Positions 33,961 to 44,282 of a DNA stretch of 64,000 bases are shown piece by piece. This DNA comes from Cyclobacteriaceae bacterium (GTDB taxonomy: Bacteria; Bacteroidota; Bacteroidia; Cytophagales; Cyclobacteriaceae). Where the stretch lies: contig JAHCHY010000006.1 of NCBI GenBank assembly GCA_026129485.1, forward strand, positions 152,857 to 216,856. Reading direction: 5' to 3'. The notes beneath the pieces were generated by a model. That model saw only the letters and a program-made list of their open reading frames with translations, had not been told where the DNA came from and made no database searches. The first letter of the stretch is position 1; each line of letters starts with the position of its first letter. The translations under genes and the position numbers were made by a program.

Positions 33961-34995
33961 CTACTTTTGGAAAGCTTCGACTTTATTGTCGAGGTTGGAA
34001 CTGAAAACGGGAAAGGCAATTTTAAATACGGCAAAGAAACCGCGGCCATCCACCGAAGGACGATAACCTACCTCGCCTCCATACGACCATCCAAGCGTGC
34101 GATTGTATTTACCTTCAAAACCTGCGCGCACGCCAATCTTGTTTAACTTAATGGCGCTTGTAGAATAATCAAATCCGTTATAGCTAACCGGATCGAGCTT
34201 TACAGAAGGCGCAAAGAGCACATCGAAGTAAACGTTGAAGATACCATCATCCACAGCCGCATCATACTGATCAAAGCTTACCGCAATATTCCTGATCCAC
34301 GTAAGCGAACCTCCTACATATACATTGGTGGCATACAGGTTGGCAAATGCCTGCATGTCCTGTGTTTCGCCATTTCCATCCACATAGGTAGCCGGCAAGC
34401 TGGTGCCTTCGCTATTGACCAGATCGGCATAGGTTAACCCCTGCTTTTCGAGCGTACGATTGATGTCTGCTGTTGCATCCCAGATAACCGTACCAAGCCT
34501 TGCCCCGTAAATTTTTCTGAGCTTACTGGGTACTTCTGCATAGTTTGCAACTGTTGCCGACCATTTGGTTTTGGCCATTTTTTTCCGGTGCAAAAATATT
34601 TTGGCCGTTGAGCTTTCATCAAAGTCCTTGATATGGTACGTGCCTCCGAATTCAAAATAGTTGAAAATTTCGGGTGTGATGGAAACCGTGCTGTTGCGCA
34701 GCGCTATCTCACGGTTAAAATCCATGAACTTGCTGCTGTAGGATTTACGGAACTGACCTTTGATGTTGAACTTATTCTTATGAAAATACTGGGCCTCCAG
34801 TCCATAGCCGGCATTTACATTGGTGGCAAAAATTTCTCCGTAAAGCGGTTGAAAGGCAATGAACAGCTTATTGATGGAATAGGGTTCATCATAAAGCTCA
34901 TCGAAAGTAACTGCAATCTTTTCGCTGGCCTGGCCAAACACCATTGCCGAAGCCAGTAACAGCAGGCAGGTAAACGTAACGCGCACTTTAACCAT
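33961..34995 (-). CDS. Secreted/outer-membrane beta-barrel-like protein of unknown function
   Basis: 344 residues, signal peptide ending AMVFGQA. The rest is a series of alternating amphipathic strands with many aromatic residues at ends (F-F-E-F-G-G-T-Y-H, V-Y-V-G-G-S-L-T-W-I-R, F-N-V-Y-F-D-V-L-F-A-P, W-S-Y-G-G-E-V-G-Y-R-P, F-A-V-F-K-I-A-F-P-V), typical of outer-membrane barrels. No named family recognised. It lies in the leftward run between the PBP-like protein and hutI. Function unknown. Confidence 0.7.
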   Translation of the reverse strand: MVKVRVTFTCLLLLASAMVFGQASEKIAVTFDELYDEPYSINKLFIAFQPLYGEIFATNVNAGYGLEAQYFHKNKFNIKGQFRKSYSSKFMDFNREIALRNSTVSITPEIFNYFEFGGTYHIKDFDESSTAKIFLHRKKMAKTKWSATVANYAEVPSKLRKIYGARLGTVIWDATADINRTLEKQGLTYADLVNSEGTSLPATYVDGNGETQDMQAFANLYATNVYVGGSLTWIRNIAVSFDQYDAAVDDGIFNVYFDVLFAPSVKLDPVSYNGFDYSTSAIKLNKIGVRAGFEGKYNRTLGWSYGGEVGYRPSVDGRGFFAVFKIAFPVFSSNLDNKVEAFQK

Positions 34996-35108
34996 AAGTT
35001 TGATCCTAAAAGTAGTAAAAGAAGCGGACTTCTATTGCGATTCAAAGGTATTAAATGCCGTGCGAATGGCCCGTTTGGTGTAAGGAATTGACCAAAATAC
35101 AACCGGCC

Positions 35109-36842
35109 CTACTCCGGGATGCTTACCGTAATAGCCCCGTTCTGGAAACGGATAAAAGGAATGAGGCCATTATCATGAGCAGGCAGCATGCTATAGCCCA
35201 TACCCAGGTAGCCGGGCTGCAGCTCGCCCGGTGGCAGCAGCTCCAGGAACCGGGCGCCATACTTCCTGAAAAGCTGGCCCAGCGCCATGGTAACTTCATA
35301 ACCGAGAGTAGCGTACTCGCCCGGGAGCAAACCATGCTTCTGAATAAACTTCTTGCGAAAATCGGCATAGGCCGCAGTGTTAACGGGTCTGTAATTAGGG
35401 GCTGCGAGGTTAACCCTTGTCCGTTCAAACTTAGAATAGTCAATAGAAGTGTCTGTAAGCCAGCTCTCCTGCCCCATTACCACAATTGAATCGCCACGGG
35501 TTTCCACTCCATTCACCACTTTTGAGTAGATCAATTCATTATCGGAAGCTACAAAGATGCTGCCCAGGCTATCTTTCTTCAGCTTAAACTGCAGCGGGTT
35601 TTTCCATTCGTCATGCTCTGTTGCCGAAACCAATGTGGAGAGAATGCCGGCCGATGTTTCCCTGCGAACTTCTTCTGCATACACCACATTCACGCCCAGC
35701 TCAAGCGCTTTTTTAATAAAGGCAAACGCCATTACCGAATCTTTTACCGATTCGCCATAGTACACCAGGCAGTTTTTTCTACGTACATTTTTGGCAACCC
35801 ACTCGGCTGAACGGATGCCCAGCGTTTCATGACCGGGTTGAAACAAAAACGAGTACGGGTGAGGAGCAAACTCAATGGTGCTGGAAGCCGGGTTAACCAA
35901 CACATTAATGTGGTTAGCCTGCGCAAATTCCAAAACCGGCTTAGACTCCTCGGGAAAGAGCGGGCCCAGCATCACATCCACTGATTTTAGCTCTTCCTGC
36001 AAAAGAATCTTGCGCGTTAAATCTGCAGAGCGCTCATTGTCATACGCCAGTATTTCAAGATTGATCCCTTGCTTCCGCAACGTATCAGCCGCCAGCTTAA
36101 CACCATCATAAATATCCAGCACAAACTGATTGCGTTTTACTACCGGGCTGGGATCTAACGTAGCTGCCAGAAAGGGCATGATCAGCGCCACGCGGTACGA
36201 ATCTTTGAACACCGGTTTCGGTGTTTCTACTGTTACTAATTTTTCGCGGGGCAGGTTGAATTTGTTTATCAGCAACTCCATCATGGCCTTTTCCTGCAAA
36301 TGGTACGGTTGCTGTCCCAGCACCTTTAATAAGGCACGGCCCGCTTCCTGTTCCTCCGGGTAGTCTTCCAAAACCATTTTAAGGGTTTCGCTGTCATTTA
36401 CTTTATCGAGGTAGTAACGCTTAAGCTCGGTAAGACCAGCCCGGAGCGCTGGCGCCTTAATCCTGGAAGCAATGGATAATGCCTGGAAAATATCGCCCTG
36501 GTCGAAGTATAATTTGCACAACCAGTAATCAACTTCCTGCATCTGGTCCCATGAAGGGTACAGCTTCTTAATCTGAAGAAACATGTCTTTTGCTACAGAA
36601 CCATATCCCAACTGCTGAGCTGAAAGCGCATAATAATACGAAGCATACTCGGGAAAGGGATTGGCCTGATCGTACACGGTAAGCGGCTTAAACGCTGCCA
36701 TAGCCGCGCTGTACTGCTTTTCTTCGTATAGATCTTTTGCCTGCCTGTACTGCTTTCTGAAATCCTGTGCGGTCGCCTGCGTAAGGCCGCCTACAAAAAA
36801 CAACAAATACAAATACCTGGTCATGCGCACAGCCTTTTTCAT
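35109..36842 (-). CDS. TPR plus periplasmic-binding-protein (type 1) fold protein
   Basis: 577 residues, signal peptide ending T-Q-A-T-A-Q. Residues ~25-180 form TPR-like helices (Y-R-Q-A-K-D-L-Y-E-E-K-Q-Y-S-A-A). From ~215 onwards a Leu/Ile/Val-binding, type-1 PBP domain runs to the end: Y-R-V-A-L-I-M-P-F-L-A, F-V-L-D-I-Y-D-G-V-K-L-A-A-D, D-V-M-L-G-P-L-F-P-E-E, and N-V-L-V-N-P-A-S-S. The TPR+PBP1 layout recalls LpoA-type outer-membrane activators of penicillin-binding proteins as well as amino acid ABC receptors. No ABC transporter genes nearby, so a transport role is doubtful. Confidence 0.8.
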   Translation of the reverse strand: MKKAVRMTRYLYLLFFVGGLTQATAQDFRKQYRQAKDLYEEKQYSAAMAAFKPLTVYDQANPFPEYASYYYALSAQQLGYGSVAKDMFLQIKKLYPSWDQMQEVDYWLCKLYFDQGDIFQALSIASRIKAPALRAGLTELKRYYLDKVNDSETLKMVLEDYPEEQEAGRALLKVLGQQPYHLQEKAMMELLINKFNLPREKLVTVETPKPVFKDSYRVALIMPFLAATLDPSPVVKRNQFVLDIYDGVKLAADTLRKQGINLEILAYDNERSADLTRKILLQEELKSVDVMLGPLFPEESKPVLEFAQANHINVLVNPASSTIEFAPHPYSFLFQPGHETLGIRSAEWVAKNVRRKNCLVYYGESVKDSVMAFAFIKKALELGVNVVYAEEVRRETSAGILSTLVSATEHDEWKNPLQFKLKKDSLGSIFVASDNELIYSKVVNGVETRGDSIVVMGQESWLTDTSIDYSKFERTRVNLAAPNYRPVNTAAYADFRKKFIQKHGLLPGEYATLGYEVTMALGQLFRKYGARFLELLPPGELQPGYLGMGYSMLPAHDNGLIPFIRFQNGAITVSIPE

Positions 36843-36882
36843 TGCTTCGGTTGGCCAATATAATGAATCAAAAATTAAGCCG

Positions 36883-38409
36883 CTATTCCCACTCGATGGT
36901 AGCCGGTGGCTTGGAGCTGATGTCGTACACCACGCGGTTTACGCCCTTTACCTTATTGATGATATCGGAAGATACCTCGCTTAAAAACTCATGCGGTAAA
37001 TGCGCCCAGTCGGCTGTCATGCCATCCACGCTTACCACCGCACGCAGGGCAGCCACTTGTTCATAGGTACGCTCATCGCCCATTACTCCCACCGAGTAAA
37101 CCGGCAACAACACCGCACCTGCCTGCCATACCCTCTCGTACAAATTATGCGAACGCAAGCCGCTGATAAAAATTGCGTCTACCTCCTGCAGCACCTTCAC
37201 TTTGTCAGCCGTAATCTCACCCAAAATGCGAATGCCCAAACCCGGCCCCGGGAAAGGATGTCTTCCTAAAATAAGCGGATCGATACCCAGCGTTTTACCC
37301 ACCAGGCGAACTTCATCTTTAAATAACGTATTCAGCGGTTCCACCACTTTCATTTTCATTTTTTCCGGCAAGCCGCCTACGTTGTGATGCGATTTTATGG
37401 TAGCCGAAGGGCCCTTTACCGAAACCGATTCAATCACATCGGGATAGATGGTTCCCTGCCCCAGCCATTTTATTCCGCCAATGCGGGATGCTTCCTCATC
37501 AAACACATCGATGAATGTTTTACCAATGGCTTTGCGCTTGGCTTCGGGTTCGGAAAGTCCTTTTAATGCTGAATAGAATTTATCTTTTGCATCAACCCCT
37601 TTGATGTTAAGCCCCATACCCCGGTAAGATTGCAGCACCTGCTCAAACTCATCCTTGCGCAACAACCCGTTATCAACAAAAATGCAGAACAGGTTTTGGC
37701 CAATGGCTTTGTGAATTAACATGGCCGCTACAGTGGAATCCACACCACCGGATAAGGCCATTACCACTTTATCGGAGCCTAATTTCTTTTGCAGATCGGC
37801 CACAGTTGTTTCGGCAAACTGATCGGGTGTCCAGTCTTGTGCGCAACCGCAAATATGAACCACAAAATTGCGCAGCAGGTTTTTACCTTCAAGACTATGC
37901 GTTACTTCCGGGTGAAACTGGATGCCGTATAGCTTCCCGCCTTTCAGGTGAAAAGCTGCCACCTTAACCGATGGCGTGCTGGCGATAATCTCAAACTGAT
38001 CGGGAATAGCGGTAATGGTATCGGCATGGGACATCCACACCTGCGAATCAAGCGAGATTTCTTTTAACAGCTCGTTATGATGATTGACAGTGGTGAGCTT
38101 TGCGCGACCATACTCCCGTATCTGCGAAGGCGCCACTGAACCACCATTTTTATGCGCGATTAACTGTGCCCCATAGCAAACGCCCAGCACCGGAATTTTT
38201 CCGAACAGGTTCAAATCCACATCAGGAGCGCCTGCATCGCGAACCGAGCAAGGGCTTCCGGAAAGAATTACTCCTTTTATATCGGGTGTAATTTCAGGAA
38301 TGTGGCTGAAGGGATGTATCTCGCAATACACATTTAACTCGCGTACCCTGCGCGCGATCAACTGTGTGTATTGCGAACCAAAATCAAGAATGAGAATTTG
38401 CTGTGCCAT
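36883..38409 (-). CDS. guaA: GMP synthase (glutamine-hydrolysing)
   Basis: 508 residues, full length. N-terminal class I glutamine amidotransferase with the nucleophile in G-V-C-Y-G-A-Q-L and the His-Glu pair in F-H-P-E-V. The ATP pyrophosphatase P-loop is [11 protein letters not shown]. The C-terminal dimerisation domain contains R-H-P-F-P-G-P-G-L and ends with the usual P-P-A-T-I-E-W-E. Makes GMP from XMP, Gln and ATP in the cytoplasm. It is 40 nt upstream of the TPR/PBP gene and 30 nt downstream of the TPR protein. Confidence 0.97.
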   Translation of the reverse strand: MAQQILILDFGSQYTQLIARRVRELNVYCEIHPFSHIPEITPDIKGVILSGSPCSVRDAGAPDVDLNLFGKIPVLGVCYGAQLIAHKNGGSVAPSQIREYGRAKLTTVNHHNELLKEISLDSQVWMSHADTITAIPDQFEIIASTPSVKVAAFHLKGGKLYGIQFHPEVTHSLEGKNLLRNFVVHICGCAQDWTPDQFAETTVADLQKKLGSDKVVMALSGGVDSTVAAMLIHKAIGQNLFCIFVDNGLLRKDEFEQVLQSYRGMGLNIKGVDAKDKFYSALKGLSEPEAKRKAIGKTFIDVFDEEASRIGGIKWLGQGTIYPDVIESVSVKGPSATIKSHHNVGGLPEKMKMKVVEPLNTLFKDEVRLVGKTLGIDPLILGRHPFPGPGLGIRILGEITADKVKVLQEVDAIFISGLRSHNLYERVWQAGAVLLPVYSVGVMGDERTYEQVAALRAVVSVDGMTADWAHLPHEFLSEVSSDIINKVKGVNRVVYDISSKPPATIEWE

Positions 38410-38439
38410 GCGACAACTAAAATTTACAATCGGTAAAGG

Positions 38440-39279
38440 TTATTTTAGTACCTCGTAACAATATTGCTTCAGGTAGTCTGCTGCATCGTCCACACCACCG
38501 TAAAAGGCTTTGTTCAGGCAGCGGCAACCTTCTTCTTCGCGCTTCAGCTCTACCAATGAAATTCCTTTGTAGAACAAGGCTTGTAAATTTTCAGGGTCAA
38601 GCCGCAGGGCAACATCCAGGAACTTAAGCGCCTGTTCATAGTTTTCCTTTTCCAGCATAAAAGCCCCGCCATAAAAATAGGCCGGGCCATAGGCGCCATC
38701 CAATTCAATTGCTTTGTTAACCGCAATAATAGCGCTATCTAATTCTTCTATTGAATAATAAGCCATTGCCAGGTTCATCTCCACCTCCGGGTCGTCCTGT
38801 ATTTGTGCAATCAGCCTGAAATCATTTATAGCAAGCCTGTATTCTTCTTTCTCCATCAGCAGGCTTCCGCGCCAGCGAAGCAGTTGCGGATCGCCACCGC
38901 TTAGTTCAAGGGCCGCCTCCACATCAATCAGCTGATTGTCTGTATCCTCCAGCTCGCGGTAAACAAGCGCGCGTAAAATTCGCGCCTGGTAGCTTTGCGG
39001 AAACTCCGGAATGAATTTGGAAATATCGGCTATGGCGGGTTGCCACTGCCCCATGCTATAATAAGCTACCGCCCGCTTATACAGCGGACGATAATTTTCT
39101 TTTTGCTTAAGACCGGATGCTTTGATGATTTTGGTGTAAAGCGCAACGGCTTTCTTAAATTCTTCGCGCCCCATCAATGTATCTGCTTCGGTTTCCCAGG
39201 CAGTCCACTTTGGATTTTGTGCGAACCCCGAAGTGAACACCGCCAGCGAGAAAAAACCGATCAGAAAAATTTTATGCAT
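38440..39279 (-). CDS. Secreted tetratricopeptide-repeat protein
   Basis: 279 residues with a signal peptide (cleaved after TSGFAQ) and about six TPR units across the whole mature chain. Examples are A-V-A-L-Y-T-K-I-I, A-V-A-Y-Y-S-M-G-Q-W-Q-P-A-I, L-A-M-A-Y-Y-S-I-E-E-L-D-S-A-I and A-L-K-F-L-D-V-A-L-R-L-D-P. A C-terminal block has paired Cys (G-C-R-C-L-N-K-A-F-Y-G-G ... Y-C-Y). Protein-protein scaffold; partner unknown. Starts 8 bases inside the end of typA, so translationally coupled to it. Confidence 0.85.
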   Translation of the reverse strand: MHKIFLIGFFSLAVFTSGFAQNPKWTAWETEADTLMGREEFKKAVALYTKIIKASGLKQKENYRPLYKRAVAYYSMGQWQPAIADISKFIPEFPQSYQARILRALVYRELEDTDNQLIDVEAALELSGGDPQLLRWRGSLLMEKEEYRLAINDFRLIAQIQDDPEVEMNLAMAYYSIEELDSAIIAVNKAIELDGAYGPAYFYGGAFMLEKENYEQALKFLDVALRLDPENLQALFYKGISLVELKREEEGCRCLNKAFYGGVDDAADYLKQYCYEVLK

Positions 39280-41095
39280 TCGATAAAGCCTTGTTGCGTT
39301 CGCGCTTGCGGTCGTTTTCGTTCAGGTATATTTTGCGCAAGCGGATGGACTTCGGGGTTACTTCCACGTATTCATCTGACTGAATATATTCCAGCGCTTC
39401 TTCCAGTGTATGCTTAATAGCCGGGGCAATGCGCATTTTTTCATCGGCACCGGAAGCACGCATGTTGGTAAGCTTCTTGGTTTTGGTAACGTTTATCACC
39501 AGGTCGCCACCACGGCTGTGCTCACCAATTACCTGGCCTTCGTACACCGGCTCACCCGGTTCAATAAAGAACTTGCCCCTGTCCTGCAGGTTATGCAAGC
39601 TGTACGGAATGGCTTCGCCCTGCTCCATTACAATTAACGAGCCGTTGATGCGGCCCGGGATTTCGCCTTTGTAAGGCTGGTATTCTTTAAAGCGGTGTGT
39701 TACAATGGCTTCACCAGCCGTTACGTTCAATAAATAATTTCTCAAACCGATAATACCCCGCGAAGGGATCATGAACTTCAGGATCATACGATCGCCTTTC
39801 GGTTCCATGTTTATCATTTCGCCTTTACGAGTTGAAACCGTTTCAATAGCTTTACCGGCATCTGTTTCAGGTAAATCGATCGTCAGCTCTTCAATCGGTT
39901 CGCACTTTACACCGTCAATCTCCCTGTAAATTACCTGCGGCTGGCCGATCTGCAATTCGTAACCTTCCCTGCGCATGGTTTCGATCAATACCGACAAGTG
40001 CAGTACCCCGCGGCCAAACACCATAAAGCTATCGGCAGAACCGGTTTCGCCTACGCGCAAGGCCAGGTTCTTTTCCAGCTCACGATCCAGGCGGTCTTTA
40101 ATGTGGCGCGATGTTACAAACTTTCCTTCCTTACCATAAAACGGTGAGTTGTTGATGGTAAACAACATGCTCATGGTTGGCTCATCAATAGCAATCGACT
40201 TTAATGCTTCCGGCTTTTCGATATCGGCAACGGTATCGCCAATTTCAAAACCTTCAAGCCCTACCAATGCGCAAATTTCTCCGGCTTTTACTTCTTCAAC
40301 TTTTTTCTTTTCAAAACCTTCAAACACATATACTTCCTTGATGCGGGTTTTCACCACTGTTCCGCCATCGCGCTTTACCAATGCTACCTGTTGCCCCGGC
40401 TTAACCGAACCCCGTTGCACACGGCCAATGGCAATACGACCAATAAACGAAGAATATTCCAGCGATGTAATCAACATCTGTGTAGTGCCCTCATCAATCT
40501 TAGGAGCCGGAATGTATTTGATAATACCTTCAATCAGGGCTGTAATATCCGTAGTGGGTGTTTTCCAGTCAGTGCTCATCCAGCCTTGCTTGGCCGAACC
40601 GTAGAAAGCCGGGAAATCAAGCTGCTCTTCGCTGGCATCCAGGGCAAACATCAGGTCGAAAACCGCTTCATGCACTTCATCAGGTGTACAGTTTTTCTTG
40701 TCCACCTTATTGATCACCACGATCGGCTTAAGGCCAAGCTGCAATGCTTTTTGCAATACAAAACGGGTTTGCGGCATAGGGCCTTCAAATGCATCTACCA
40801 ATAGCAGGCAGCCATCGGCCATGTTCAGCACCCGTTCAACTTCTCCGCCAAAGTCGCTGTGGCCGGGTGTATCAATTACGTTGATCTTATAATCCTTGTA
40901 CCGAACGGAAACATTTTTGGCCAGAATGGTAATGCCGCGCTCGCGCTCCAGGTCGTTGCTGTCCATGATCAGCTCGCCCGGGTTCTCATGGTCTTTAAAT
41001 AAATGACCGGCATGTAATAATTTATCAACCAGGGTGGTTTTACCGTGGTCAACATGGGCAATAATAGCAATGTTCCTGATTTTACTTACCTCCAT
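39272..41095 (-). CDS. typA: Translational GTPase TypA/BipA
   Basis: 607 residues, full length. G1 is [12 protein letters not shown]2 R-G-I-T-I, G3 [15 protein letters not shown]4 N-K-V-D-K. EF-G-like domains II, III and V follow, then the BipA-specific C-terminal domain ([19 protein letters not shown]). Binds 70S ribosomes and helps 50S assembly and stress or cold adaptation. An exact -7 element lies 40 nt upstream. Confidence 0.97.
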   Translation of the reverse strand: MEVSKIRNIAIIAHVDHGKTTLVDKLLHAGHLFKDHENPGELIMDSNDLERERGITILAKNVSVRYKDYKINVIDTPGHSDFGGEVERVLNMADGCLLLVDAFEGPMPQTRFVLQKALQLGLKPIVVINKVDKKNCTPDEVHEAVFDLMFALDASEEQLDFPAFYGSAKQGWMSTDWKTPTTDITALIEGIIKYIPAPKIDEGTTQMLITSLEYSSFIGRIAIGRVQRGSVKPGQQVALVKRDGGTVVKTRIKEVYVFEGFEKKKVEEVKAGEICALVGLEGFEIGDTVADIEKPEALKSIAIDEPTMSMLFTINNSPFYGKEGKFVTSRHIKDRLDRELEKNLALRVGETGSADSFMVFGRGVLHLSVLIETMRREGYELQIGQPQVIYREIDGVKCEPIEELTIDLPETDAGKAIETVSTRKGEMINMEPKGDRMILKFMIPSRGIIGLRNYLLNVTAGEAIVTHRFKEYQPYKGEIPGRINGSLIVMEQGEAIPYSLHNLQDRGKFFIEPGEPVYEGQVIGEHSRGGDLVINVTKTKKLTNMRASGADEKMRIAPAIKHTLEEALEYIQSDEYVEVTPKSIRLRKIYLNENDRKRERNKALSNA

Positions 41096-41134
41096 AAACG
41101 CTGTTTTCCGCTTCCTTTTTTGACTTTAAGGGCG

Positions 41135-41142
41135 CAAAGATA
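41135..41142 (-). promoter_or_regulatory. Candidate -7 element for typA
   Basis: Reads TATCTTTG on the - strand, an exact TAnnTTTG, 40 nt before the typA ATG. No clear TTTG at the -33 position. Confidence 0.4.
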
Positions 41143-41214
41143 CGCTTATTTGCGGATTTTACCGGGGGCTCTTACAATATTCCCGAAACCTGAAAAGGCC
41201 ATATTTCAATCGGT

Positions 41215-41889
41215 TTACCTGCCGGTTTTCTTCTTTTCGAAGAACCCGTGCAGGGCTTCCATAATGGCATCCGGATCGGTAAAATAGTGCACGGCAGGGT
41301 GTTGAATATTGAATTGCTCCACCAGGTTATAGTACATCTCCTCATCAATATGATGATCTTCCATCATAATGGTTTTCACATCCGGATCGGTAATAACCTG
41401 CCGGAAGGTTTGGGTGCGGTTGTTTTCTTCAATTACACGGGAGAGCTTGCGCTTCTCGCGTTCCAGCCTCCAGAAATAATCGAAGGGTGATTCAAACATT
41501 TGTATTTTACCAAGTGTTTGTGGCGCCACTTTCGTGCGATTTTCAATTTTGTTGGGATACAGGCGGTTTGATTTAATCGTTATTTCCTGCAGCATAATCC
41601 TGTTTTCACGCAGCATGATAAACAACGCATCTTCCTCAAACATAAGCGGTAATTCAAAGGCATGATAGCCTACCGAGGTGAACACCAATGTATCAATCGG
41701 CCTGGCCGCAATCAGAAAACTACCTGATGTATTGGTTGCCACGCCCCTGCTTGTGTGCTTAACCGAAATGTGAACACCGGGTAAATTGGCCATGCTGGCC
41801 GAGTCCACCACAATGCCCCGGTATATATTCTGGCTTAATGCAGCAGAGCTCACCAGAACCAACAGCAAAAAAATTACGAGGCGCACCAA
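41215..41889 (-). CDS. Carboxypeptidase-regulatory-like domain protein, secreted
   Basis: 224 residues with a signal peptide (LLLVLVSSAALSQ). Residues ~20-100 are a CarboxypepD_reg-like beta sandwich (PF13715): Y-R-G-I-V-V-D-S-A-S, L-P-G-V-H-I-S-V-K, T-N-T-S-G-S-F-L-I-A-A, D-T-L-V-F-T-S-V-G-Y. This domain is usually the N-terminal part of TonB-dependent receptors, but no barrel follows here. The second half is charged and helical (F-W-R-L-E-R-E-K-R-K-L-S-R-V-I). Function unknown; probably envelope-located. 42 nt after the sugar transporter gene in the same direction. Confidence 0.8.
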   Translation of the reverse strand: MVRLVIFLLLVLVSSAALSQNIYRGIVVDSASMANLPGVHISVKHTSRGVATNTSGSFLIAARPIDTLVFTSVGYHAFELPLMFEEDALFIMLRENRIMLQEITIKSNRLYPNKIENRTKVAPQTLGKIQMFESPFDYFWRLEREKRKLSRVIEENNRTQTFRQVITDPDVKTIMMEDHHIDEEMYYNLVEQFNIQHPAVHYFTDPDAIMEALHGFFEKKKTGR

Positions 41890-41931
41890 TTCTTTTTTGT
41901 TACGATGTTGAATACGCCCTAAAAGTTCTTT

Positions 41932-43230
41932 TTACGAAACCGGCTTATGGCCTTTAGCGCCATAATATACAATATACAGGTAGCAGAGCACCGGCAGGAA
42001 AAATGCCATTTGTATGCCGATAGAATCGGCCAGGGCGCCCTGGGCCAACGGAACTATGGCCCCGCCTACTATGGCCATGCACAAAATACCCGAAGCCTGA
42101 CTGGTGTGCTTACCCAAACCGTTTAATCCCAACGAGAAAATAATGGGGAACATAACCGAATTAAACAGGCCCACTGTAAGAATCAGCCACATCGCCAAAC
42201 TTCCCGAAGTAAGCATAGTTGCCAGTACCAGCATAGCGGCAGCAGTGGCGGCAATACCCAATACTTTTCCCGCATCAACTTTTTGGGTAATGACAGCGCC
42301 AATAAACCGGCCTACCATAGCGCCACCCCAATAGAACGACACATACCTGCCCGCTTCTGATTCAGGTAAACCGGCAATGTTGGGCTCGCCCAGAAAATTT
42401 ACCAGGAAGCTACCGATGGAAACTTCTGCCCCCACATAAACAAAGATACCTACAGCGCCCAGTATAAGGTGGCGGTACTGCCATGCTGAAGACTTGGTTG
42501 TAACATCAACGGTTGATGCTTCCGCAGAAGCTGTGGCCGTAATAACCGGCAGCTTGATGATGGCAAATACTCCGGCAATCAAAAACAACACTGCTGCCAG
42601 TAATAAATACGGCCCCTGAACTGCGGCTGCTTCTTCAGCCTGGTAAGCCACTAATTCTTCGGGCGACATGGCTGCCAGTACATCCGGTGCTTTAACGGCA
42701 ACTGATAAAATAAGGGAGGCACCAAATAAAGGGGCAATGGTTGTACCCACCGAGTTAAAGGCTTGTGTCAGGTTTAACCGGCTGGAAGCTGTTTCGGGCT
42801 TGCCTAAAATTGTAACATACGGATTGGCAGCCACCTGTAAAATGGTAATGCCCGTAGCCAATACAAAGAAAGCGGTAAGAAACAATCCATACGACCGGAT
42901 GCTGGCCGAAGGATAAAACAACAGGCAGGCAATACCCGCAATTACCAAACCCAGGATAATGCCTCTTTTATATCCGATCTTTTCAACAATGTAGCCGGCC
43001 GGCAACGACACAATAGCATAAGCCGTAAAGAAGCAAAACTGAATTAACATAGCCTGTGTGTAATTCAGTGTAAACACTGCTTTCAAATGCGGGATCAAAA
43101 TATCATTCAAGCATGTAATAAATCCCCACATGAAAAAGAGTGAGGTAAGCACGGATAATGCAAATGTGTAATTTCTATTGTCGGGTTGAGCTGCTACCTG
43201 CGAACCTCCAGATGAAAATCCTCCAGCCAT
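41932..43230 (-). CDS. FucP-family sugar:H+ symporter (MFS)
   Basis: 432 residues with about 12 membrane segments. FucP subfamily marks: the N-terminal [20 protein letters not shown] and the L-Q-V-A-A-N-P-Y-V block; also [14 protein letters not shown]. These proteins import L-fucose, galactose, glucose or N-acetylglucosamine with protons across the inner membrane. The longer periplasmic loop with [10 protein letters not shown] matches the fucose/glucose-galactose group. Exact sugar not predictable. Fits a sugar-using life style with the genes at 1-15 kb. Confidence 0.9.
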   Translation of the reverse strand: MAGGFSSGGSQVAAQPDNRNYTFALSVLTSLFFMWGFITCLNDILIPHLKAVFTLNYTQAMLIQFCFFTAYAIVSLPAGYIVEKIGYKRGIILGLVIAGIACLLFYPSASIRSYGLFLTAFFVLATGITILQVAANPYVTILGKPETASSRLNLTQAFNSVGTTIAPLFGASLILSVAVKAPDVLAAMSPEELVAYQAEEAAAVQGPYLLLAAVLFLIAGVFAIIKLPVITATASAEASTVDVTTKSSAWQYRHLILGAVGIFVYVGAEVSIGSFLVNFLGEPNIAGLPESEAGRYVSFYWGGAMVGRFIGAVITQKVDAGKVLGIAATAAAMLVLATMLTSGSLAMWLILTVGLFNSVMFPIIFSLGLNGLGKHTSQASGILCMAIVGGAIVPLAQGALADSIGIQMAFFLPVLCYLYIVYYGAKGHKPVS

Positions 43231-43306
43231 GACGGATAAAGTTTAGTATTTTAAAAGCTCAAGATTCTTATACCTGTTCGATAAAAACAAGCTGCTCGTG
43301 TAAAAC

Positions 43307-44218
43307 TTATTTTTTAAACCTGAGATACGTTCCCATTGGCAAGTCCCTTCCGGTTTGGGATTTGAGAAAGAACTCCCCGAACTCCGGGTTAACATCCGGG
43401 AAATGTGTTTTCACCACGTTCAATCCCACCAGCGAAGACAACCCCACGGCATACATGGAAAGAATAAAAAAGGATGACGAGGGCTCCAGCAGCCGGCTGG
43501 CGAGGTAAACCAGCTCATTCAGCTTTTCCTGTAAAGTCCACTTTTCTCCTTCCGGCCCGCGACCGTAAGGAGGCGGATCCATAATAATACCATTGTATTT
43601 GTTGCCGCGCTTTACTTCACGCTTCACAAACTTCAGCGCATCTTCATACACCCAGCGAATGTCTTTCAGGTTATTCAACTGCATGTTCTGGTTAGCCCAG
43701 TTTAACCCGGGGCGGGAGGCATCTACATGCGTAACTTCCGCTCCTGCCGCACGCGCCACTACCGAAGCCGCACCTGTATAGGCAAACAGGTTCAGTACTC
43801 TTCCGGGTTTGCTCCACGAAGAAACCGTATCATAAATAAAATTCCAGTTGGAGCCCTGCTCAGGAAAAACACCTACGTGGCCAAAGCCGGTGAGCGCTAA
43901 ACGTAAAGTAAGCGTAAGCGACTGATGGCGGTAGTTTACCTGCCAACTATCTTCTATAGGCTTTAGCTTTTTCCAGCCGCCTTTTACTTCTTCGCCAAAG
44001 CGGTAGTTGTCTTTCTGCTCGCGTGTAAAATGTGCGTGGGCATTTTTTTTCCATTCATCTTCTGGAAAAACAGGTTGCCAGATAGCCTGTGGCTCCGGCC
44101 GGATCAACGTTACTTTACCAAAGCGTTCCAGCTTTTCAAAGTTGCCGGAGTCCAGCAGCTCGTAATCTTTCCACGATGAAGGGTGAATTAAATTCAAGGC
44201 TTGAAATTTCGGATTCAA
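43307..44218 (-). CDS. RlmI-like class I SAM-dependent methyltransferase
   Basis: 303 residues; a Rossmann methyltransferase related to 23S rRNA m5C methyltransferase RlmI and PF10672. SAM site L-N-L-F-A-Y-T-G-A-A-S, acidic V-D-A-S strand end, and the M-D-P-P-P-Y-G-R-G catalytic loop. No PUA domain, so shorter than RlmI. No ATG exists upstream in frame before a stop; the only initiators are TTG at 44218 or TTG at 44197. The first ten codons fall in a heptad repeat array (44192-44226), so the original start has probably been rewritten by the repeat. Likely an RNA methyltransferase; the target is unknown. Confidence 0.8.
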   Translation of the reverse strand: MNPKFQALNLIHPSSWKDYELLDSGNFEKLERFGKVTLIRPEPQAIWQPVFPEDEWKKNAHAHFTREQKDNYRFGEEVKGGWKKLKPIEDSWQVNYRHQSLTLTLRLALTGFGHVGVFPEQGSNWNFIYDTVSSWSKPGRVLNLFAYTGAASVVARAAGAEVTHVDASRPGLNWANQNMQLNNLKDIRWVYEDALKFVKREVKRGNKYNGIIMDPPPYGRGPEGEKWTLQEKLNELVYLASRLLEPSSSFFILSMYAVGLSSLVGLNVVKTHFPDVNPEFGEFFLKSQTGRDLPMGTYLRFKK

Positions 44219-44281
44219 AATTAAAGAAATAACAGTCAGTCAATGCTTTGATCTTGAATTTTGAATCTTGAATTTTGAACA
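44192..44281. repeat. Heptad repeat arrays, inverted pair, in the divergent rlmI-like/trmH gap
   Basis: Left half-array 44192-44226 has units such as ATTCAAG, ATTTCGG, ATTCAAA; right half-array 44247-44281 has TTTGATC, TTGAATT, TTGAATC, TTGAATT, TTGAACA. The halves are in opposite orientation (ATTCAA versus TTGAAT) around a 20-nt centre, so they can form a hairpin. The right half ends 2 nt before the ATG at 44283; the left half covers the first codons of the leftward gene. Confidence 0.8.
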
Positions 44282-44282
44282 C

